From: Butyrivibrio sp.
Lineage (GTDB): Bacteria; Bacillota; Clostridia; Lachnospirales; Lachnospiraceae
DNA: 38,567 nucleotides
Assembly (NCBI GenBank): GCA_015056585.1
Contig: SVFZ01000091.1
Location: 1-38,567, forward strand
Reading direction: 5' to 3'
The stretch's first letter is position 1; each line of letters begins with the position of its first letter. Below are positions 32,217 to 38,567 of the stretch, piece by piece. Below the pieces are notes generated by a model, which was not told where the DNA came from, searched no databases, and worked only from the letters and a program-made list of their open reading frames with translations. Position numbers and translations under genes: made by a program.

Positions 32217-33875
32217 ATGAAAAAGAAAACAACAAAGTTACTAGGGGCAGTACTCGTAGCCGCAATGTCAATGAGTGTACTTGCAGGCTGCGGCAAAGAG
32301 CAGGCAGGCACAAGTTCAAGTGCAGCAGAGGTTTCTGTTGATGACCTTAGCTTCCCATTACAGGAGAAGGTGACAATCACAGGAACAATCAGCTATCCAT
32401 CAGGAACAGAAGCTGAGCCTAACAACAGAACAATCTTCAAGAGATTGGAAGAAGAGACAAACGTACATGTTGACTGGACAGCAATTTCAAGCGATCAGTG
32501 GGGTGACAAGATCCAGCTTAACATGGCCAACAAGAACGCGCTTACAGATTTCGTGTTCAACGCAGGATTCTCAAACTCAGACCTTATCAGATATGCTGAT
32601 CAGGGTGCAATCATTCCTGTAGAAGAGTACATTGACAACAACATGCCTAACCTTAAGGCAGTTTTCGATAAGTATCCTGAGTACCGTACTATGTGCGAGG
32701 ATGCTGACGGACATATCTGGGCACTTCCTTGGATCGAGCAGCTTGGTGCCAACAAGACAGCTATCCAGACAGTAGGTAACAACTTCACATACATTAACAA
32801 GAAGTGGATGGATTTCCTCGGACTTGAGACACCTACAACAGTTGATGAGTTTGAAGAAGTATTAAAGGCATTCAAGGAGCATGAAGCTGACCTTCAGAGC
32901 GAGTTCGGAATCGAAGGCTCCATCATTCCTATGTCATGCATCATGAACGACCAGGATCCAAGCCTTCTTATCAACGGCTTTGGCGAAGGTTACGGTGACA
33001 ACGATATCGGACAGCACATCGCAGTAACAGATGACAAGAAGGTTATCTGCACAGCAGTACAGGATGGCTTCAAGTCAGGTATGCAGTGGCTTCACAAGTT
33101 ATACGACGAGGGACTTATTGATCCTGAGTGCTTCACACAGGATTGGTCAACATATGTTGCAAAGGGAAAATCACACAGATATGGCGTATGCTTCACATGG
33201 GATGTTGCTAACATCGACAACCTCGAAGACTTCGTTCCTCTTGCAGCACTTAAGGCAGATACCAAGAACGTAACACCTATGAACGGCTCTTTCACATCAG
33301 GTTTTGATCGTGGCAGATGCGTAGTAACAGCAAAGTGCGACAACCCTGCATTTGTTTGCTCATGGCTTGACCTTATGTATGATCCTTTCCAGTCACCACA
33401 GAACAACTGGGGAACATACGGTGAGGACGATGAGTTCGATATCTTCGAGCTTGGCCAGAACGACAAGGGTGAGAAGATGCTCAAGCACGCACCTCTTGGA
33501 GATGCTTCACCTGTAGAAGTAAGAGAAGCAGAAGCTGTAGGCGGACCTCTTGCAATCCTTGATGAGTATTACGGAGTATATGTAACATGCCCTGATGACG
33601 CTCAGTACCGTCTTGACTGGATCAAGGAGTACTACACAGATGATATGCACTGCAAGTATGTATATCCTAACGTATTCATGACAGCAGAGGACACAGAGAA
33701 GCTTACAACAATCCAGACAGACCTTATCAGCTACATCAACTCAAGCAGAAGTAACTTTGTTATGAACGGACTTACAGATGCTGAGTGGGATGAGTACTTA
33801 AAGCAGGTTAACGCTTACGGTCTTGATGACTATATTGCAATCTATCAGAAATACCTTGATGAGTTCTACAAATAA
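32217..33875 (+). CDS. Oligosaccharide-binding lipoprotein, fructan locus
   Basis: This 552-residue extracellular solute-binding lipoprotein has a signal peptide ending in VLAGCGK, with Cys25 lipidated, a short Ser/Ala-rich linker and an LplA-type mature domain. The domain includes NMANKNALTDFVFNAGFSN and the ITYINKKWMDFLGL-like hinge segment near residues 190-205. AAAGGAGAGGG precedes the ATG. Codon choice is markedly biased (AAC for Asn, TTC for Phe, CTT for Leu) compared with neighbours, a sign of high expression, as expected for a binding protein needed in excess over permeases. Paired hairpins upstream and one downstream may stabilise its message. The likely ligand is a fructo-oligosaccharide or sucrose, from the neighbouring GH32 and fructokinase genes. 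Confidence 0.93.
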   Translation: MKKKTTKLLGAVLVAAMSMSVLAGCGKEQAGTSSSAAEVSVDDLSFPLQEKVTITGTISYPSGTEAEPNNRTIFKRLEEETNVHVDWTAISSDQWGDKIQLNMANKNALTDFVFNAGFSNSDLIRYADQGAIIPVEEYIDNNMPNLKAVFDKYPEYRTMCEDADGHIWALPWIEQLGANKTAIQTVGNNFTYINKKWMDFLGLETPTTVDEFEEVLKAFKEHEADLQSEFGIEGSIIPMSCIMNDQDPSLLINGFGEGYGDNDIGQHIAVTDDKKVICTAVQDGFKSGMQWLHKLYDEGLIDPECFTQDWSTYVAKGKSHRYGVCFTWDVANIDNLEDFVPLAALKADTKNVTPMNGSFTSGFDRGRCVVTAKCDNPAFVCSWLDLMYDPFQSPQNNWGTYGEDDEFDIFELGQNDKGEKMLKHAPLGDASPVEVREAEAVGGPLAILDEYYGVYVTCPDDAQYRLDWIKEYYTDDMHCKYVYPNVFMTAEDTEKLTTIQTDLISYINSSRSNFVMNGLTDAEWDEYLKQVNAYGLDDYIAIYQKYLDEFYK

Positions 33876-33911
33876 TCTCATCTGACAGAATTTTGAAGTT
33901 TTAAAAAGTAA

Positions 33912-33945
33912 AAAGGGGAGGGGGGATATTTTCCTCCCTTTCTTA
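33912..33945 (+). terminator. Intercistronic hairpin after the binding-protein gene
   Basis: AAAGGGGAGG (from 33912) pairs with CCTCCCTTT (33933-33941), with one bulged G, followed by only a weak T stretch. It probably acts as a partial terminator or 3' stabiliser, lowering expression of GH32 and fructokinase relative to the binding protein. Confidence 0.55.
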
Positions 33946-33982
33946 TGTGAATAGAAATTTTTTCCGTTAAATGAGGAGCATT

Positions 33983-34861
33983 ATGAGTGATAAGTTAAAT
34001 CAGGCAAGAGAATATGAAGTAAAAAAGGAGAAGTCAATTCCGGAGGAGCAAAGACCTCTTTTCCATCTGACACCAAGATGCGGATGGATGAATGATCCAA
34101 ACGGATTCAGCAGCTATAAGGGAGAGTACCACCTCTTTTACCAGTACTATCCATATGATACCGTTTGGGGTCCTATGCACTGGGGACATGCAAAGAGTAA
34201 GGATCTTATTTCCTGGGAGTACCTTCCTGCGGCAATTGCGCCTGACAGTAAGTATGACAGCTTTGGCTGTTTTTCGGGAAGTGCAATTGAGATGCCTGAT
34301 GGAAAGCAGCTCCTCGTCTATACGGGAGTACGCAAAGAAGAGAATGAAGACGGCGGCATAGATGAGATCCAGACGCAGTGTCTTGCAGTGGGAGACGGTG
34401 AGAACTATGAGAAATATGATGGCAATCCCGTTATCCAGGCAGATGCGCTTCCTAAGGGCGCCGGAAAATTTGATTTCAGAGATCCCAAGGTCTTTATGAA
34501 GAACGGCAAGTACTATATGGTTGTAGGCAACAAGACCGAGGACAAAGACGGACAGATCCTGCAGTTTGTAAGTGACGACGGCTTTAAGTGGTCCTACGAC
34601 AGACTTGTTATAAAGAACAATCACAGATTTGGTGTTATGTGGGAATGCCCGGACTATTTTGAACTTGAAGGAAAACAGATCCTTCTTACAAGTCCACAGG
34701 ATATGCTTCCAGAAGAGCTTGAATTCCACAACGGAAACGGAACTTTGTGCGTGATCGGAAGTATGGATGAGGATGGCAATTTCTGCGAGGAAAACTGCCA
34801 GGCAGTTGACTACGGAATTGATTTCTACGCACCTCAGACCATCCTTACAGATGATGGATGA
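33983..34861 (+). pseudogene. GH32 beta-fructosidase, 5' part, ended by in-frame TGA
   Basis: Residues 1-292 of a GH32 sucrose/fructan hydrolase hold all three catalytic residues: nucleophile Asp38 in GWMNDPNGF, Asp167 in FRDPKVF and acid/base Glu221 in MWECPDYFEL. The frame stops at TGA (34859-34861) after LTDDG. The next codons in the same frame read RVMIGWMQNWD, which in the family continue directly (DGRRVMIGWMQNWD), so one C-to-T change of CGA to TGA explains the break. There is no signal peptide, indicating a cytoplasmic enzyme for imported fructosides. AGGAG sits four bases before ATG 33983. The truncated product would lack the last propeller blade and the beta-sandwich, and is probably inactive unless the stop is read through. 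Confidence 0.85.
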
Positions 34862-34867
34862 AGAGTT

Positions 34868-35464
34868 ATGATCGGCTGGATGCAGAACTGGGATACCTGC
34901 GGTATCAGACGCGATGACTTCCCATGGTTTGGCCAGATGAGCTTCCCAAGAGAAATCACTCTTCACAACAACAAACTGATACAGAAGCCTGTAAGAGAAA
35001 TCGAAAACTACTACGGGAAAAGAATAAGCAGACAGAATGTCCTTATTTCTGACAGCGCATCACTCTCAAGTATCGAGGGCAGATGCATAGATATGACAAT
35101 AAACGTAAGAAGCACAGGTGATGAACTTTCTTACAAGAAGTTTGAACTTCGCTTTGCAGATAACGGAAAAGCATATTCAACTATTGAATATGATCCGGAG
35201 CATAATATTGTAAAAATCGACAGAAAGCATTCAGGCAGCAGAAGAGCCATTGTTCACCAGAGAAGATGCAGGGTTTCCAATAATAATGGAAACATCAAGC
35301 TCAGGCTTATCCTTGACAGATACAGCATGGAACTTTTCATAAATGACGGCGAGCAGGTAATGTCCATGGTTATCCTTACAGACATTAAGGCTGAAGGTAT
35401 CAGCTTCAAGGGCATCGGCGAACTTCTCATGGACGTGGAAATGTATGACCTGTTGAAGAAATAA
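34868..35464 (+). pseudogene. GH32 beta-fructosidase, 3' part
   Basis: This 198-residue continuation, in the same frame as the 5' part, starts at an ATG six bases after the TGA. MIGWMQNWDTC and MSFPREITLHNNKLIQKPV complete the fifth blade, and residues from about 70 onward form the GH32 C-terminal beta-sandwich (SMELFINDGEQVMSMVI). GAAGAG just before the ATG could allow reinitiation, so the fragment might be made and could in principle complement the 5' part. It has no catalytic residues of its own. No further frameshift or stop is seen, so the lesion looks recent. Full length with the stop codon restored would be 493 residues, normal for the family. Confidence 0.8.
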
Positions 35465-35492
35465 TAGATTCTTTTTGGGAGAGAAACTGGAT

Positions 35493-36458
35493 ATGAGCAG
35501 ATTTGATGTAGTGGCACTGGGAGAACTTCTTATAGATTTTACAGGTAACGGACAGAGCAACCAGGGAAATCCAATGTTTGAGGCAAACCCCGGAGGAGCC
35601 CCCTGCAACGTGCTTTCAATGCTGGAGAACCTTGGCAATAAGACAGCCTTTATCGGCAAGGTAGGCAATGATTTTTTTGGAAAGCTCTTAAAAGAGAGAA
35701 TTGAAAAGCAGGGAATTGATGCATCAGCTCTTTTTCTTGATAATGAGATACCTACAACGCTGGCCTTTGTAAATAAGCTTCCAAACGGCGACAGGGACTT
35801 CTCTTTCTACAGAAAGCCCGGAGCTGACATGATGCTCACTGCTGATGAGGTCAATGAGAGCAGAAATCTTTTGGAGAATACTCTGGTATTTCATTTTGGT
35901 ACACTTTCAATGACAGATGAACCGTCAAAAGAGGCCACAAAGCTGGCGGTAAAGATTGCAAAAGAAAACGGAGCACTTATCTCTTTTGACCCAAATTACA
36001 GAGCACCTTTGTGGAAATCGGAAAAAGAGGCTCTTGAAGCAATGAAATACGGCTTTGAGAACTGCGATATATTAAAAATCTCAGACAATGAGGTGGAGCT
36101 GTTTACCGGAATTTCAGATATCGAAGAAGGCGCAAAAAAGATAAAGAAGGACTTTGATATACCGATGGTCTTTGCTACCCTTGGACCTGACGGAAGCATG
36201 GCTTTATACAGGGATATGGTTGTAAAAATGCATGGGTACAAGAATCCTGATACTATCGAAACCACGGGAGCCGGGGATACTTTCGGCGCCTGCGCAATTG
36301 ACTTTATCAGAAGGAATGGCCTTGAGAATTTGACAGAAGATAAACTTAAAGAGTGTCTTTCTTTTGCCAATGCGGCAGCATCCATCATCACCACCAGAAG
36401 AGGCGCGTTGTCCGTAATGCCACATAAAGAGGAAGTGGAAAAATTTCTTGGAATATAA
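35493..36458 (+). CDS. PfkB-family fructokinase
   Basis: This 321-residue sugar kinase of the ribokinase/PfkB family has the N-terminal signature VVALGELLIDFTG, the glycine-rich sugar-binding stretch NPGGAPCNVLSMLENLG, and the C-terminal ATP/anion-hole motif ETTGAGDTFGACAIDF with catalytic base Asp262. It would phosphorylate fructose released by the GH32 enzyme, feeding glycolysis as fructose 6-phosphate. GGGAGAG precedes ATG 35493, 28 bases after the GH32 stop, so it is the last gene of the fructan operon. Confidence 0.92.
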   Translation: MSRFDVVALGELLIDFTGNGQSNQGNPMFEANPGGAPCNVLSMLENLGNKTAFIGKVGNDFFGKLLKERIEKQGIDASALFLDNEIPTTLAFVNKLPNGDRDFSFYRKPGADMMLTADEVNESRNLLENTLVFHFGTLSMTDEPSKEATKLAVKIAKENGALISFDPNYRAPLWKSEKEALEAMKYGFENCDILKISDNEVELFTGISDIEEGAKKIKKDFDIPMVFATLGPDGSMALYRDMVVKMHGYKNPDTIETTGAGDTFGACAIDFIRRNGLENLTEDKLKECLSFANAAASIITTRRGALSVMPHKEEVEKFLGI

Positions 36459-36472
36459 GGGCGTTGGAAATT

Positions 36473-36501
36473 TTGACAGAAATGCGTATTAAATATAAAA
36501 T
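36473..36501 (+). promoter_or_regulatory. Sigma-A promoter of the MetRS-like gene
   Basis: TTGACA (36473-36478) and TAAAAT (36496-36501) are separated by 17 bases. This separates the downstream gene from the fructan operon. No T-box motif was recognised in the short leader before ATG 36537. Confidence 0.65.
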
Positions 36502-36536
36502 ATCATGGTCAGATAAGATTTTTTTCGAGGTATATT

Positions 36537-38504
36537 ATGGAATACGTAAAAAAAACAAAGATGCGTCCTAAATTCCCAAAACGCGCAGTTGTAACCGCAG
36601 GAATGCCCTACGGTAATAAAGAATTACATTTCGGCCATATCGGTGGAGTATTTGTACACGCAGATACTTTCGCAAGATTCCTTCGCGACAGGATCGGCGC
36701 TGAAAATGTTGTGTTTGTGTCAGGTACTGATTGCTATGGATCACCTATTTTGGAGGGATACCGCAAGGCAACAGAGAGCGGAGACTTTGACGGCACAATA
36801 GAAGATTATGTAAAGAGAAATCATGACTCACAGAAAGAGACTCTGGACAGATACGAGATCAGTCTCAATCTGTTTGCAGCATCAGCTCTCGGAAGAGCTT
36901 CAGAGATTCATAAAGAGGTTTCAGCTGAGATTTTTGAGAGCCTTTATGAGAAGGGAACTCTGGAAAAACTCAGTACTCCTCAGTTCTTTGACCCTAAGTT
37001 CAAATGTCTTTTGAATGGACGTCAGGTAATCGGAAAATGTCCTATCCAGGGCTGCCAGTCAGAGAAGGCTTATGCGGATGAGTGTGACCTTGGACATCAG
37101 TATATGCCCACAGAGCTCATAGATCCTCACAGCACACTTTCAGGACTTACTCCTGAGCTTGTAGATGTAACAAACTGGTATTACAAGCTTGAGGACTGCA
37201 TTCCTATGATGCAGGAATATGTGGATGACCTCAGAAAGAACTCCAATGCCCGTAAGTTCATGCTTACCACAATTGAGGAATTTCTTAAGCCTCCGTATAT
37301 CTATGTTCAGAAGAAATTTGTTGAGGACCTTGATGCTTTAAGAGCCAAGTTCCCAAGCCATGACATACTGGACGACAACAAGAATTCTTACACTTTTGTG
37401 TTCAAGAACCTTGACGACAGAGATGCTGCAAGAAAAGTTCTGGACGGCATGGAGATCAACTATCGTACCGGTAAGACACTTGTTCCTTTCAGACTTTCCG
37501 GCAACATTGAGTGGGGCGTTCCTTTCCCTGAAAAAGAGGGACTTAAGGATTTGACATTCTGGGTATGGCCTGAGTCACTCTGGGCTCCGATATCCTTTAC
37601 CAAGGCATATCTTGAGAGCAAGGGCTGCGACAAGGACGAGTGGAAGAAGTACTGGAACGATGAGGATGCTACAGTATACCAGTTTATCGGACAGGACAAC
37701 ATTTCTTTCTACGGAATAGCGCAGCAGGCAATGTGGGAGACACTGGGGCTTAAGAAGACATTCCTTATTCCCAACAACCACATTCTGTTTATGAACAAGA
37801 AGGCTTCAAGCTCAGGATCTATCAAGCCTCCTATGGCAAAAGACCTGTTGGATTTCTATACAGCTGAGCAGATGCGTATGCACTTCCTTAGCCTTGGCCT
37901 GGCCAACAAGAGCGTAAGTTTTGACCCGCAGGTTTACCTTCCAGAGGAAGAGAGAAACGGTGCGGACCCTGTGCTTAAAGATGGTAATCTTCTTACCAAT
38001 GTATTTAACAAGATCATCAGAACCTGCTTCTATACAATCCAGAAGGATTTTGACGGAAAACTGCCTCTTAATGAGATCTCAGAGAAAATTCGCGAAGAGG
38101 CAAAAGAAGCCATCCTTACTTATGAGCAGAACATGTATGACCATCAGTTCCACAAGATCACATACGTGCTTGATACTCTCATCCGCAATATGAATAAGTA
38201 TCTTGTTAATAATTTAAGAACAGCTGATGCCAATAATGACCATGAGCTTAAGGCTCAGGTTATTGCGGATTCTTTCTACGGAATAAGGGTTGCGACAGCT
38301 CTTTTCCACCCGATCGCACCAAGCGGATGTGAAAAGGTTCGTGACTATTTGAATGTAGATGAGAGAATTTATAACTGGGATTACATCTTTTCAACTTTAA
38401 CTGATCTTATGGAAGATCCTGCAAATCATGAGTTCAAGTTCCTTGAGCCAAGGGTTGATTTCTTCAAGATGCATGAGACTCAGCTTGCTGCAAAAGAGCA
38501 GTAA
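36537..38504 (+). CDS. Methionyl-tRNA-synthetase-like class I ligase with altered KMSKS loop
   Basis: This 655-residue class I aminoacyl-tRNA synthetase relative is closest in pattern to MetRS. The HIGH region reads TAGMPYGNKELHFGHIGG, followed by FVSGTDCYGSPILEG. A zinc-knuckle-like segment, KCPIQGCQSEKAYADECD, and PTELIDPHSTLSG match the MetRS connective peptide. The IEWGVPFPEKEGLKDLTFW strand and VWPESLWAP replace the usual VWFDA. At the KMSKS position the protein reads MNKKASSSGSIKPP. The usual C-terminal tRNA-binding OB fold is absent. An insertion with LDDNKNSYTFVFKNLDDRDA precedes the catalytic second half. GAGG precedes the ATG. It may be a second, divergent MetRS or a repurposed paralogue. 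Confidence 0.8.
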   Translation: MEYVKKTKMRPKFPKRAVVTAGMPYGNKELHFGHIGGVFVHADTFARFLRDRIGAENVVFVSGTDCYGSPILEGYRKATESGDFDGTIEDYVKRNHDSQKETLDRYEISLNLFAASALGRASEIHKEVSAEIFESLYEKGTLEKLSTPQFFDPKFKCLLNGRQVIGKCPIQGCQSEKAYADECDLGHQYMPTELIDPHSTLSGLTPELVDVTNWYYKLEDCIPMMQEYVDDLRKNSNARKFMLTTIEEFLKPPYIYVQKKFVEDLDALRAKFPSHDILDDNKNSYTFVFKNLDDRDAARKVLDGMEINYRTGKTLVPFRLSGNIEWGVPFPEKEGLKDLTFWVWPESLWAPISFTKAYLESKGCDKDEWKKYWNDEDATVYQFIGQDNISFYGIAQQAMWETLGLKKTFLIPNNHILFMNKKASSSGSIKPPMAKDLLDFYTAEQMRMHFLSLGLANKSVSFDPQVYLPEEERNGADPVLKDGNLLTNVFNKIIRTCFYTIQKDFDGKLPLNEISEKIREEAKEAILTYEQNMYDHQFHKITYVLDTLIRNMNKYLVNNLRTADANNDHELKAQVIADSFYGIRVATALFHPIAPSGCEKVRDYLNVDERIYNWDYIFSTLTDLMEDPANHEFKFLEPRVDFFKMHETQLAAKEQ

Positions 38505-38567
38505 AATGAAGAAAAATTAATAAATAATTCATTTATGAAGTTTATAAAAAAATAACCGCTATAGGGC

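Noticed and set aside
34859..34861. TGA in the GH32 gene as a selenocysteine codon
   Set aside because: The family has Arg at this site, no SECIS-like hairpin was evident just downstream, and a CGA-to-TGA change is simpler.
34034..34966. 310-aa minus-strand ORF opposite the GH32 gene
   Set aside because: It lies opposite a clear GH32 sequence with all catalytic motifs. Its own translation has no recognisable domain, so it is an antisense shadow.

Overview
The window looks like a chromosomal segment of a plant-fibre-degrading Lachnospiraceae bacterium, most like Butyrivibrio or Pseudobutyrivibrio. This is inferred from moderately AT-rich DNA, GGAGG-type ribosome sites, LplB/YtcP-type sugar ABC transporters next to cytoplasmic glycosidases with AraC or LacI regulators, and protein family content. 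No rRNA, tRNA, transposase, integrase or CRISPR array was seen.

Positions 1-4200 hold small housekeeping or accessory genes: an ankyrin-repeat protein, an isochorismatase-like hydrolase, an SGNH esterase, an inositol-monophosphatase-like enzyme, a small unknown protein and an SRAP/HMCES-type abasic-site protein. A 50-bp direct repeat (703-752 and 2176-2225) brackets the hydrolase/esterase pair. A row of hairpins ending in a terminator lies between those two genes. Positions 4368-9267 carry a FIST-GGDEF diguanylate cyclase, an overlapping pair of a MotA-like membrane protein and a LuxR-type HTH protein, a membrane-anchored SurA/PrsA-like protein and a large lipoprotein. Positions 9525-14160 carry two hotdog thioesterases, a 72-aa protein, a TipA/Mta-type MerR regulator with a recognisable 19-bp-spacer promoter, a small unknown protein and a GNAT-methyltransferase fusion. 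The fusion gene is preceded by what looks like a complete ribosome-mediated transcription attenuator.

Positions 14370-22709 form a glycan-use locus: GH43 beta-xylosidase, GH88 unsaturated glucuronyl hydrolase, an AraC regulator, two permeases, a binding lipoprotein and a second GH43 resembling exo-beta-1,3-galactanases. Oligosaccharides, perhaps from xylan or arabinogalactan side chains, are probably imported and cut inside the cell. Positions 22883-27535 hold a redox/sulfur/metal group: an FMN-dependent 2-hydroxy-acid oxidase-like protein, a cysteine-rich flavoprotein, a rhodanese-TtcA-like fusion, an MntP-ZIP metal transporter fusion and a C_GCAxxG_C_C protein. A second AraC regulator runs convergently into this group.

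Positions 28921-36458 form a fructan/sucrose locus: a LacI-family repressor, divergent permeases, a binding lipoprotein, a GH32 beta-fructosidase interrupted by one in-frame TGA, and a PfkB fructokinase. Its promoter is preceded by three AAATGTAAAAT-type boxes at exact 21-bp steps, and paired hairpins with compensatory changes sit before the binding-protein gene. The window ends with a methionyl-tRNA-synthetase-like gene whose KMSKS loop is altered.

The strongest points for follow-up are the four-segment attenuator with its leader ORF, the MntP-ZIP fusion, the phased boxes, the nonsense codon in GH32 and the unusual MetRS-like protein. All functional calls rest on motif reading, without database searches.
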